Assembly: GCA_946480965.1 (NCBI GenBank)
Contig: CAMLMI010000073.1
Coordinates: 1 to 16,183 of the forward strand
Reading direction: 5' to 3'
DNA length: 16,183 nt
Source of the DNA: an uncultured Verrucomicrobiales bacterium
Lineage (GTDB): Bacteria; Verrucomicrobiota; Verrucomicrobiae; Limisphaerales; CANJSG01
Position numbers and translations under genes: made by a program. Position 1 is the first letter of the stretch, and each line of letters starts with the position of its first letter. Shown one piece after another: positions 1 to 6,503 of this stretch. The notes under the pieces are model-generated. The model saw only the letters and a list, made by a program, of their open reading frames with translations. It had not been told where the DNA came from and did no database searches.

Positions 1-618
1 ATCTGCGGGCGTGTCCTTGAAGCCGTCGGGCACCCACACGTTGGTCACGCAGGGCGTGCCGACGGCTTTTCCCATCACGGCGCCGATCTCGCGGCTGCGG
101 CGGCAGTGTTCGATCCAGAACTTGCGCACGCCTTTGTCCGGATGCGAGAGGGTGAAGCCGTCGGCGGCCTGGGGATGGGCGAAGCAGGTGGGATTGAAAT
201 CGAGCCCGAGGCCGTGGGACTTGGCCCAATCGATCCAATTGCGGAAATGCTCCGGGGCGATCTCGTCGCGGTCCACTTTCCGGCCGCCGAACTCGCCATA
301 CATGGCGTGGAGATTGAGGCGGTGTTTTCCCGGGATGAGCGACAGGGCCATCTCCACGTCGGTGCGGAGCTCGTCGGGCGTGCGGGCTTTGCCGGGATAG
401 TTGCCGGTCACGGCCAACCCGCCGCCCAAGGATGAACCGAGATTCTCGAAGCCGCCGACGTCGTCGCCCTGCCAGCAGTGGAGCGAGACGGGGATGGTCG
501 CCAGGGTGGCCAGGGCGCGGTCCACGTCCACGCCGAGCGTGGCGTAGCGTTCTCGGGCGAGACCGTAAGCGGCGGCACCGGGCTTGCGGCGAGTTGGCTT
601 GCTGGATGATTTGGGCAT
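1..618 (-). CDS. rhaA: L-rhamnose isomerase, N-terminal 206 residues (runs off left edge)
   Basis: Converts L-rhamnose to L-rhamnulose, the first step of cytoplasmic rhamnose breakdown. I translated the minus strand from the ATG at 618; the frame is open to base 1, so the C-terminal half lies outside the window. Family signatures are clear: [16 protein letters not shown] near residues 18-33, then [48 protein letters not shown] and [17 protein letters not shown]. These follow E. coli RhaA closely and in order. The metal-binding residues of the family lie further downstream and cannot be checked here. The start is the first ATG before the conserved block; no Shine-Dalgarno is visible. The first 15 residues are Lys/Arg/Ser-rich and not conserved. 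An AraC-family regulator lies upstream in the same direction, and a candidate operator sits 43-78 bases before the start. Confidence 0.93.
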   Translation of the reverse strand, partial: MPKSSSKPTRRKPGAAAYGLARERYATLGVDVDRALATLATIPVSLHCWQGDDVGGFENLGSSLGGGLAVTGNYPGKARTPDELRTDVEMALSLIPGKHRLNLHAMYGEFGGRKVDRDEIAPEHFRNWIDWAKSHGLGLDFNPTCFAHPQAADGFTLSHPDKGVRKFWIEHCRRSREIGAVMGKAVGTPCVTNVWVPDGFKDTPAD

Positions 619-660
619 CGGGGAGGCGAAACGGTAGGTGGAAGCGCGGGGTGAATCCTT

Positions 661-696
661 CACGAAACGGCCAATCTGCAGGACGATGTGGCCAAA
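661..696 (-). promoter_or_regulatory. Candidate AraC-family operator: 21-bp-spaced direct repeat upstream of rhaA
   Basis: Read on the minus strand, TTTGGCCACATCGTC (696-682) is followed exactly 21 bases later by ATTGGCCGTTTCGTG (675-661). The shared core is TTGGCC, three variable bases, then TCGT. A 21-bp step places both copies on the same helix face and is the spacing of classical AraC-type half-sites. The pair lies 43-78 bases upstream of the rhaA start, where an activator would contact polymerase. The regulator itself is the next gene upstream. Binding is inferred; no clear -10 box was found downstream of it. Confidence 0.5.
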
Positions 697-702
697 GGGC
701 TG

Positions 703-748
703 GAATCGAAATATCGAACGTTCAACGTCGATCTATGAACATCGAAGA
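703..748. repeat. Short degenerate TCGA-rich repeat
   Basis: Four TCGA tetramers lie within 46 bases, with the 8-base palindrome GAACGTTC at 716-723 and related GTTCAACGTCGA and GAACATCGAA phrases. It looks like a degenerate head-to-tail repetition of a motif of the type (A)TCGAACGTTC. It sits between the regulator stop (764) and the candidate rhaA operator. Function is unknown; it could be an intergenic repeat or a protein-binding site. Confidence 0.35.
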
Positions 749-763
749 ATGGACGAAGTCGGT

Positions 764-1639
764 TCATCGGCGGATCAGGTGTTGCTGGCGATAGGTGCGC
801 GGGCTCTGGCCCATGATTTTGCGGAACTGCCGGGTGAAGTAGTTGCTGTCGGAGAAGCCGGATTGGAAGGCCACGTCGGTGATGCTGATGGTGTCGTCCC
901 GCCGGAGCAGGGCGGAGGCGCGGCTGACGCGGAGCTGGAGCAGGTAGGCGATGGGCGAGCTGCCGGTCGCCTCCTTGAAGGCGCGGATGAAGCTCCGTTT
1001 CGACATGCTGGCCATCGCGGCCAGTTCGTCGAGGGAGCGCTCCTCGTCGAGGTGCGTTTCCAGATAGGTGATCGTTTCGGCGATGCGCAGAAGGGCGCGG
1101 GAATTGGGGTTCTTCGTCCGCCCGTAGCAGCGCGACAGGTAGCCGACGATCTGCATGAAGAACGCCGTGGCCATGAAGGCGAAGCCGGCCGAGCGGGCCT
1201 TCAGCTCCTCGTCCAGCTGGTCCACGGTGCCAAGCACGACGCTCAGCTCCTTGGGCGAGAGATGGAGGCGGCTGTCGAAGTTGTGGCGGCGACGCCAGAC
1301 GGGTTCCAGGCTGAAGAGCGCATGGTAGCCGGCCAACGACCCGAGGTCCGAAGTCTGGAGCGGCAGGCGCTGCGGCTGGAAGAGGATGTTGATCAGCCCG
1401 AGGTTCTCGATGTCGCGATACTCGTGGGCGCGCGGGCCGCCGATGACGAAGACGTCCCCGGTGGCGAGCGTCCACGAGTTCACGTCCGTGACGTGGAGGC
1501 CCCGGCCGCCGGTGACGAGGACGATCTCGGAGAACTCGTGGGAATGGAGGCCGAACTGTTCCTGAGGCTCACGGCGCTCCACCGCGATGGGAAAGCCGTC
1601 CTGGTGGAACCAGTCCTTGCTCTTGAGGGTGCGAAACAT
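764..1639 (-). CDS. AraC-family transcriptional regulator, RhaS/RhaR-like
   Basis: DNA-binding regulator of about 291 residues. The N-terminal half is a cupin-type sensor (LHSHEFSEIVLVTGGRGLHV at residues 31-50, then WTLATGDVFVIGGPRAHEY and the RhaS-like LGLINILF). The C-terminal residues 180-285 hold the double helix-turn-helix: SLDELAAMASMSKRSFIRAF is the first helix pair, and ITDVAFQSGFSDSNYFTRQFRKIMGQSP is the highly conserved second one. The frame continues upstream to a TTG at 1660, but the ATG at 1639 (MFRTLKSKDW) fits the usual RhaS/RhaR beginning better. It is transcribed toward rhaA with a 145-base gap, so it most likely controls rhamnose catabolism, with L-rhamnose as likely ligand. 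The ligand is inferred from context and could be another sugar. Confidence 0.9.
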   Translation of the reverse strand: MFRTLKSKDWFHQDGFPIAVERREPQEQFGLHSHEFSEIVLVTGGRGLHVTDVNSWTLATGDVFVIGGPRAHEYRDIENLGLINILFQPQRLPLQTSDLGSLAGYHALFSLEPVWRRRHNFDSRLHLSPKELSVVLGTVDQLDEELKARSAGFAFMATAFFMQIVGYLSRCYGRTKNPNSRALLRIAETITYLETHLDEERSLDELAAMASMSKRSFIRAFKEATGSSPIAYLLQLRVSRASALLRRDDTISITDVAFQSGFSDSNYFTRQFRKIMGQSPRTYRQQHLIRR

Positions 1640-1723
1640 GGTCGTGGGAACGGCCGACAATGAACCGATTGGTGTCCCACGGGGCGAGACAAAACTGGAC
1701 GATCCAGCCAGCCGAGGAAGCTC

Positions 1724-1787
1724 GGCGGGATTTCAGGTCGGACGAAAAGCGCCGGAGCACCGGCGCAGTGCAATCCCGCCTTTCGTC
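1724..1787. other. Structured intergenic element with nested and crossing inverted repeats
   Basis: This sits in the 264-base divergent gap (1640-1903) between the AraC gene and glpG; I see nothing else firm in that gap. GGCGGGATT (1724-1732) pairs with AATCCCGCC (1772-1780). Inside is a perfect 7-bp hairpin, GCGCCGG-AGCA-CCGGCGC (1749-1766). GACGAAA (1741-1747) is complementary to TTTCGTC (1781-1787), which crosses the outer stem, so it would form either a pseudoknot or an alternative fold. It could be a dispersed intergenic repeat, an RNA element, or part of the divergent promoter region. No convincing -35/-10 pair was found. Confidence 0.4.
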
Positions 1788-1903
1788 TCGCACCTACTCA
1801 ACGGCTTCTTGGGAATACTTTGTCGGTCGGGACAACAGCAACTGGATCCGTTCTCCGGCTGGCCAAGGTGGCGCGGGTTCTCCAGACTCCCGGCCCACCA
1901 AGC

Positions 1904-2806
1904 ATGAGACCCATCGGACACATCGCGGACGCGGAGCAGGCGCGGCGCTTCACCGACTTCCTCGCGGCGCAGGGCATGGCGACGGACACGGATCGGGAGG
2001 ACGACGGGCGGTTCCTGGTCTGGATCGTGGAGGAGGAGCATCTGGAGGCGGCCAAGGCTCAGTTGGCGGAGTTCGTCGGCATGCCGGAGGCGACCAAGTT
2101 CCGCGGGCACGACGGCAGTCTGGACCGGATGCGGCAGTCAGAGGCGGAGGAGAACGCGGCCTACGCCCGGCGCATCCGCACGCGGAAGTCGCTCATGCCC
2201 CGGATGACCTCGTATCGGCTGGGACCACTGACCTTCGCGCTGATCTCGGCGTGCATTGCGGTGGGGGTGTATACCGGGGTTTATGCCTTGTTCGGGATGG
2301 GGCGGGACATTGAGCAGTGGCTTTTGATCGAGGCTCCGGGGAAGGCTGGATTTCTGGCGGCGGTGTTGTCCGGTGAGGTGTGGCGGTTGTGGTCGCCGAT
2401 CTTTCTGCACTTCGGCTTGCTGCACATCGTCTTCAACATGATGTGGCTTTTCAGCCTGGGCTCGATGATCGAGGCCCGTTGCGGCACTTGGAAACTGGCG
2501 GCGCTGGTCGTGGTCGTGGGCTTGCTGTCGAACCTCGCGCAACGACTGGTCGGCAGCGTCACCTTTGGCGGGATGTCGGGCGTGGTCTATGCGCTGATCG
2601 GCTATGTGTGGATCCGGGGACGGCGAGATCCGGCTTCGGGCGTGGGGCTGGACAAGCAGAGCTGGATCATGGCGCTCGTGTGGCTGGTGGTGTGCATGAC
2701 GGGATGGATCGGGCCGATCGCGAACACGGCGCATTTCTCCGGACTCGTGCTGGGACTGGCATGGGGCTGGATCGACGCTGCGCGGGGCGTTCGGCGACAT
2801 GGATGA
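1904..2806 (+). CDS. glpG: GlpG-type rhomboid intramembrane serine protease
   Basis: Cleaves transmembrane segments of membrane proteins within the inner membrane. The 300-residue product matches E. coli GlpG over its full length, including the small N-terminal cytoplasmic domain (residues 1-65: HIADAEQARRFTDFLAAQGM, then FLVWIVEEEHLEAAKAQLAEF). The membrane core has WRLWSPIFLHFGLLHIVFNM (His169, His174 and Asn178 match the oxyanion region), GGMSGVVYALIGYVWIRG with the nucleophile Ser225, and NTAHFSGLVLGLAWG with the catalytic His277. The dyad is therefore intact. The start is the ATG at 1904; the frame runs 28 residues further upstream, but only the downstream part resembles the family. No Shine-Dalgarno. 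The next gene is codirectional, 127 bases on, without an obvious functional link. Confidence 0.94.
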   Translation: MRPIGHIADAEQARRFTDFLAAQGMATDTDREDDGRFLVWIVEEEHLEAAKAQLAEFVGMPEATKFRGHDGSLDRMRQSEAEENAAYARRIRTRKSLMPRMTSYRLGPLTFALISACIAVGVYTGVYALFGMGRDIEQWLLIEAPGKAGFLAAVLSGEVWRLWSPIFLHFGLLHIVFNMMWLFSLGSMIEARCGTWKLAALVVVVGLLSNLAQRLVGSVTFGGMSGVVYALIGYVWIRGRRDPASGVGLDKQSWIMALVWLVVCMTGWIGPIANTAHFSGLVLGLAWGWIDAARGVRRHG

Positions 2807-2933
2807 CGGAGCTTGACCGGGCGGACATTGTGGAGAGCTTCCCGGGAAAATTCCCCTTGGGCCGTGGCAGAAAACCGCCGATGTGGCTGCCACCGTCCGG
2901 TAAACCGCGATGCCAACTCCGTCTGCCCGCACC

Positions 2934-4307
2934 ATGAACAACCTGCTCCAAAGAATCCCCGCGTTCTTCCCCAAGCCATGCGTCATCCCGGGCCGTGAAG
3001 GCTGGATCGCCGCCAGCCTTCTTGTCGCGCTGTCCGCTTCGGCCAACGGCCTCTACCAAAACGGCCACGGAGCGCGGGCCAAAGCACTGGGGGGCGCTGG
3101 ATCGGTCGTGACGGACGATCCGTTGAGCGCGGTGGCGTCGAATCCGGCAGCGTTGACCACGGTCGAAGGCGTGGCCTTCAGCCTCGGGGCAGTCGGGCTC
3201 TTCGCGGACGGCGAGTTCGAGAACGCGGCCAATCCGGGCGGCGTGGATCTGGGCACGGACGCCGGATTCGGCGCGGAGCTGGCGTTGACCATTCCGCTGT
3301 GTCCCAAAGCGACGCTGGGTCTGGGCATGGTGCCGGAGTCCACCTTGCGGGCCGAATGGGCCTACAACGACACGAACCCCGGCGCGACCGGCAACGCGCT
3401 GGTGCCCGGCGGCGTGAGCTACGGGTTCCAGCGGCACGAATCGGAGATCATCGTGCTGCGTTCGGCGCTTGGGCTGGGCGTGCAGTTGACCGACACGCTG
3501 TCGGTCGGCGCGAGCGCGGGGTTGATCTACAACGACAACCGGCTGACCGCGCCCTACATCTTCCAGAGCCATCCGGGCCTGGCCGGATTGAAGACGCTGC
3601 TGGATCTGGAGGCGGACGGTTTCGGGGTGGACGGCCAGGTGGGCGCGTTGTGGCGGCCGAACGGGCAATGGGCCTTCGCGCTGACCTGGAAGAGCCCTTC
3701 GGAGGTCCATGCGAAGGGCGATGCCACCGGCGATGTCGGAACCCAGCTCGGTGCTCCGAGCGTGCCGTTCCACTACGAAGCCGAGGTGCAGAACCGCTTC
3801 CCGCAGAGCTTCACCCTGGGAGCCGCGTGGCAACCGACGGAACAATGGCGTCTGCTGGGGCAGGTGGACTGGATCAACTGGGAGGATGCCTTCGACGTGC
3901 TGCGCGTGCGGCTGCGCAACGGGGACAATGGCACGATCAACGGCGTGCTGGGCTCCACCTCGCTGGACGACGATGCGCCGCTGAATTGGGAGAACCGGTT
4001 CGTCTTCCGCACCGGGGTGGAGTATTCGGCGACCGAATCGATCCGGCTTCGCGCCGGTTACAGCTACGGCAAGAGCCCGGTGCCCGATGCGACGTTGACG
4101 CCGCTGACGGCGGTGATTCTGGAGCACACCATCGGTCTCGGGGTTGGCTGGAGCAGCGGACGCTGGGCGGTGGACGCGGCTTGGCAATGGGATCTGCCGA
4201 TCACGCGCGACGTCGGAGCCAGCGCGTTGCGGGCGGGGGAATACAGCAACAGCTCGGTCAAGGCGGGCATCCACACGCTAGCCCTGACCGGAACGATGCG
4301 ATTCTGA
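2934..4307 (+). CDS. OmpP1/FadL/TodX-family outer membrane transport protein
   Basis: Outer membrane beta-barrel for uptake of long-chain fatty acids or other hydrophobic compounds. About 457 residues, within the family range. There is a signal peptide with a long basic N-region and the hydrophobic stretch GWIAASLLVALSASA, with likely cleavage after residue 37. The mature protein opens with the family signature NGLYQNGHGARAKALGGAGS, then DDPLSAVASNPAAL, which forms the N-terminal hatch and the NPA motif. Many alternating strands follow, and the chain ends in MRF, the terminal aromatic residue expected for BAM-dependent insertion. The ATG at 2934 is preferred to that at 2910 because it gives the more compact signal peptide; neither has a Shine-Dalgarno. 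Substrate cannot be told from sequence. A strong terminator follows 23 bases after the stop. Confidence 0.88.
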   Translation: MNNLLQRIPAFFPKPCVIPGREGWIAASLLVALSASANGLYQNGHGARAKALGGAGSVVTDDPLSAVASNPAALTTVEGVAFSLGAVGLFADGEFENAANPGGVDLGTDAGFGAELALTIPLCPKATLGLGMVPESTLRAEWAYNDTNPGATGNALVPGGVSYGFQRHESEIIVLRSALGLGVQLTDTLSVGASAGLIYNDNRLTAPYIFQSHPGLAGLKTLLDLEADGFGVDGQVGALWRPNGQWAFALTWKSPSEVHAKGDATGDVGTQLGAPSVPFHYEAEVQNRFPQSFTLGAAWQPTEQWRLLGQVDWINWEDAFDVLRVRLRNGDNGTINGVLGSTSLDDDAPLNWENRFVFRTGVEYSATESIRLRAGYSYGKSPVPDATLTPLTAVILEHTIGLGVGWSSGRWAVDAAWQWDLPITRDVGASALRAGEYSNSSVKAGIHTLALTGTMRF

Positions 4308-4330
4308 ACCCGTTCTGAGTCCAGCAACAC

Positions 4331-4364
4331 AAAAGGCCGGAGCAAAGAACCGCTCCGGCCTTTT
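4331..4364. terminator. Bidirectional intrinsic terminator between convergent genes
   Basis: A perfect 13-bp inverted repeat: AAAAGGCCGGAGC (4331-4343), an 8-base loop, then GCTCCGGCCTTTT (4352-4364), followed by CCGTTTTT on the plus strand. The A-run on the left arm gives a U-run for the opposite direction. It lies between the stop of the FadL-like gene (4307) and the stop of ilvB (4390), so it probably ends both transcripts. It also shows that ilvB is the last gene of its unit. Confidence 0.9.
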
Positions 4365-4389
4365 CCGTTTTTCCAGAGGAACCGGCGGA

Positions 4390-6267
4390 CTACCACTTCA
4401 TGTCCGCGACCGTGCGGCCGGCGGGGATGAAGGGCAGCACGTGCTCGGTGTAGGGCGTCACCACGTCGAGGACGTAGGGCGTCTCCGAGGCCAGCATGCG
4501 TTCCAGCGCGGCGCGCAGATCCTTGCGATAGACGACGCGTTCGCAGGGCACGCCGAAGCTCTTGCAGACCTCGACGTAGTCCGGGTAGATGCCCGAACGG
4601 TTCGCCGGGTTGCCGAGGTAGGTATGGCCGCGGTTGCCAGCGTAGAAGTTGTCCTCCCACTGCACGACCATGCCGAGGTGCTGGTTGTTCAGCACGATGG
4701 CTTTGGCGGCGATGTTCTCGATGAAGGCGGTGGCCAGCTCCTGGATGTTCATCAGGAAGGAGCCGTCGCCGTCGATGTCGATGACCTGCTTGTCGGGGCG
4801 GGCCACCTTGGCGCCGAGCGCGGCGGGGTAGCCGTAGCCCATCGATCCGAGGCCGCCGGAGGTGATGAGCTGGCGGGGGAACTTGTATTTATACCACTGG
4901 GCGGCCCACATCTGGTGCTGGCCCACGCCGGTGGTGATAATGGCGTCGCCCTTGGTCAGGTTCCACAGCTCCTCCAGCACCATCTGCGCGACGATGTATT
5001 CCTCGCCGTCCTTCTTGAAGGGCTTGATGTGCGCGGAATCCACGAACTCGCCGGGCGGCGTGTAGCGGAACGGCGCCTTGGCCTTCCACTCGGCGATCTG
5101 CGCGTGCCACGGGGCGAACTTCTTCGCGGCACCGGGGCGTTTGCCGACCAGTTTGTTCAGCCGGGCCAGCGCGTTCTTCAGGTCGCCGCAGATGGCGAGC
5201 TGGGCGCGCTTGTTCTTGTTGTGCTCGGCGGGGTCGATGTCGAGGTGGACGATGGTCGCGCCCTTGGCAAACTCGCTGAACGCGCCGGTCACGCGGTCGT
5301 CGAAGCGGACGCCGAAGGCCAGCAGGAGGTCCGCGCCGTCCTTCATCTTCACCAGAGGGGCGTTGAAGTCTTTGCGGGGCTCGTATTCGCCGTTGACCGC
5401 CCAGTTGGCATAGGCCGCGCCGTGCATTCCCAGCCAGCGCATCGAGAGCTCGTGGGTTTCCGGGAACGATCCGATGCCCATGAGCGTGGTGGTCACGGGG
5501 ATGTTCGTGGCCTCGGCGAACTTCAGCAGCTCGGCCGACGCGCCGGAGGTGATGATGCCGCCGCCGACGTAGAGCACGGGGCGTTCGGCCTTCTCGATCA
5601 ACCCGATGATCTCGTTCAGCGACAGATCGTCGGCGATATGCTCGGGCTGGGTGTAGCCGCGCAGGCCCTTCTTGATGTCGTCGAGGGTGGGCCATTTGGG
5701 CTGGGTCTTGGCCTGCTGGACGTTCTTCGGAAAGTCGATGACGACGGGACCGGGACGGCCGCTTTCGGCGAGGTAGAACGCCTCCTTCACGATCCGGGGA
5801 ATGTCGTTCACATCTGTGATCAGATAGGAGTGCTTCACGATCGGCATGGTGACGCCGACCATGTCCGTCTCCTGGAACGCGCCGCGTCCGATCATGCTCT
5901 GGTTCACCTGGCCGGTGATGACGACCAGCGGGCAGGAATCGAGGTAGGCGTCGGCGATGGCGGTGACGAAGTTGGTCGCGCCGGGGCCGGAGGTGCCCAT
6001 GCAGACGCCGGCCTTGCCGGTGGCGCGGGCGTAGCCTTCCGCCGCGAAGCTGCCGCCCTGCTCGTGGCGGGGGAGGATCGTGCGGATCTTGGACTTCGTG
6101 AGCGACTGGTGGATCTCCATGCTCGCGCCGCCCGGATAGGCGAAGATGACCTCGACGCCTTCGCGTTCGAGGGCCTCGACGAAGATGTCGCGGCCGAACA
6201 TCGGTTGTCCCATTTCCTTCTTCGGCGCGGAGGCCTTCGTCGTCTTCTTGGTCGCTGTCTTGCTCAT
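4390..6267 (-). CDS. ilvB: Acetolactate synthase, large (catalytic) subunit
   Basis: ThDP-dependent enzyme that makes 2-acetolactate or 2-aceto-2-hydroxybutyrate, the first common step of valine, leucine and isoleucine synthesis. 625 residues. After a non-conserved Lys/Thr-rich tail of about 20 residues come GRDIFVEALEREGVEVIFAY, the ThDP-activating glutamate in RHEQGG (Glu69), SGPGATNFVTAIADAYLDSC and GRGAFQETDMVGV. The C-terminal ThDP/Mg motif is GDGSFLMN (500-507) through NNQHLGMVVQW (from 527). NNQHLGMVVQWEDNFY and HTYLGNP resemble plant and cyanobacterial enzymes. The start is the ATG at 6267; the frame extends 12 codons to a TTG at 6303, inside the leader terminator, so that start is unlikely. 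No ilvN (regulatory subunit) or ilvC follows; a terminator comes 26 bases after the stop. The gene is preceded by an attenuator-like leader. Confidence 0.96.
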   Translation of the reverse strand: MSKTATKKTTKASAPKKEMGQPMFGRDIFVEALEREGVEVIFAYPGGASMEIHQSLTKSKIRTILPRHEQGGSFAAEGYARATGKAGVCMGTSGPGATNFVTAIADAYLDSCPLVVITGQVNQSMIGRGAFQETDMVGVTMPIVKHSYLITDVNDIPRIVKEAFYLAESGRPGPVVIDFPKNVQQAKTQPKWPTLDDIKKGLRGYTQPEHIADDLSLNEIIGLIEKAERPVLYVGGGIITSGASAELLKFAEATNIPVTTTLMGIGSFPETHELSMRWLGMHGAAYANWAVNGEYEPRKDFNAPLVKMKDGADLLLAFGVRFDDRVTGAFSEFAKGATIVHLDIDPAEHNKNKRAQLAICGDLKNALARLNKLVGKRPGAAKKFAPWHAQIAEWKAKAPFRYTPPGEFVDSAHIKPFKKDGEEYIVAQMVLEELWNLTKGDAIITTGVGQHQMWAAQWYKYKFPRQLITSGGLGSMGYGYPAALGAKVARPDKQVIDIDGDGSFLMNIQELATAFIENIAAKAIVLNNQHLGMVVQWEDNFYAGNRGHTYLGNPANRSGIYPDYVEVCKSFGVPCERVVYRKDLRAALERMLASETPYVLDVVTPYTEHVLPFIPAGRTVADMKW

Positions 6268-6301
6268 TTGCTTGGTTCGGTTGACCGGTCGGCGTGGTGA
6301 C

Positions 6302-6334
6302 AAAAAAACCCACGACCGTTTCCAGCCGTGGGTT
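6302..6334 (-). terminator. Intrinsic terminator in the ilvB leader (attenuator, arms 3:4)
   Basis: On the minus strand AACCCACGGCTG (6334-6323), a GAAA tetraloop (6322-6319) and CGGTCGTGGGTT (6318-6307) form a 12-bp stem including two G-U pairs. It runs directly into a tract of seven U (6308-6302). It lies 35 bases before the ilvB ATG and downstream of the leader peptide stop, so it would end transcription before ilvB unless the 5' arm is sequestered. Confidence 0.85.
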
Positions 6335-6418
6335 GTTGTCGAAAGTCGTCCTTACGCGCAACAAGGCCCATCGGCGTCGTAGCCTACTACGACGAGCGCG
6401 ACTTCTACAATGGCCTTG
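6326..6418 (-). promoter_or_regulatory. Mutually exclusive leader RNA hairpins of the ilvB attenuator
   Basis: Arm 1 CAAGGCCATTG (6418-6408) pairs with arm 2 CGATGGGCCTTG (6373-6362), with one bulged G and one G-U pair. Nested inside is a perfect 8-bp hairpin, CGTCGTAG-TAGG-CTACGACG (6394-6375), that contains the GTC-GTA-GTA codons. Arm 2, extended to CCGATGGGCCTTGTTG (6374-6359), can instead pair with arm 3 CAACAACCCACGG (6338-6326): TTGTTG:CAACAA, TGGG:CCCA and CCG:CGG, with small bulges. Arm 3 is also the 5' arm of the terminator. So 1:2 plus 3:4 gives termination and 2:3 gives read-through, the classical attenuator logic. The pairings were found by eye; energies were not computed. Confidence 0.75.
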
Positions 6419-6429
6419 AGGCGGAACAT
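6352..6429 (-). CDS. Valine-rich leader peptide of ilvB (25 residues)
   Basis: ATG at 6429, TAA at 6354-6352. The peptide begins MFRLKAIVEVALVVVGY; eight of residues 4-15 are branched-chain (five Val, two Leu, one Ile), with a consecutive Val-Val-Val encoded GTC-GTA-GTA. GTA is unexpected here because the neighbouring genes mostly use codons ending in G or C. The rest of the peptide (DADGPCCA) is ordinary. Its stop lies 17 bases before the terminator stem, so a ribosome finishing it would cover the anti-terminator arm. There is no Shine-Dalgarno; the inferred promoter puts the transcript start within one or two bases of the ATG. The role is regulatory: the act of translation senses charged tRNA-Val. 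Compare E. coli IvbL, also Val-rich, upstream of ilvBN. Confidence 0.8.
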   Translation of the reverse strand: MFRLKAIVEVALVVVGYDADGPCCA

Positions 6430-6437
6430 TCGCGCGA

Positions 6438-6467
6438 AAACTAGGGACGCGCGGCGAGTCCGGTCAA
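6438..6467 (-). promoter_or_regulatory. Probable sigma-70-type promoter of the ilvB leader
   Basis: On the minus strand TTGACC (6467-6462) is followed after 18 bases by TAGTTT (6443-6438). The -35 matches consensus in five of six positions and the -10 in three of six, keeping the key T1 and A2. The gap between the kinase stop (6504) and the leader ATG (6429) is only 74 bases, so the promoter must be here if ilvB is transcribed separately. The expected start is near 6431-6430, making the leader transcript leaderless or nearly so. Confidence 0.5.
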
Positions 6468-6503
6468 GGCCGTAAACGCGCGAATTGAGGCAAGCCTCTG
6501 GCC

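Noticed and set aside
1640..1903. Small frames in the araC/glpG gap
   Set aside because: Several short frames cross this gap on both strands, but none has a family-like sequence and they overlap the inverted-repeat cluster.
2667..4274. Minus-strand frame of 535 codons opposite the FadL-like gene
   Set aside because: No motifs; rich in Arg, Gln and His as expected for an antisense shadow of GC-rich coding sequence, while the plus strand encodes a full OmpP1/FadL protein.
4441..6300. Plus-strand frame of about 620 codons opposite ilvB
   Set aside because: Shadow of ilvB; the translation shows no recognisable motif and ilvB motifs are continuous on the other strand.
6265..6303. TTG start of ilvB at 6303
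   Set aside because: It lies inside the U-tract of the leader terminator, and the extra 12 residues are not enzyme-like; the ATG at 6267 is a better start.
6302..6429. T-box riboswitch as the explanation of the ilvB leader
   Set aside because: The leader is short and I see no T-box consensus sequence or specifier-loop arrangement, whereas a BCAA-rich short frame with 1:2, 2:3 and 3:4 pairing explains all the structure.
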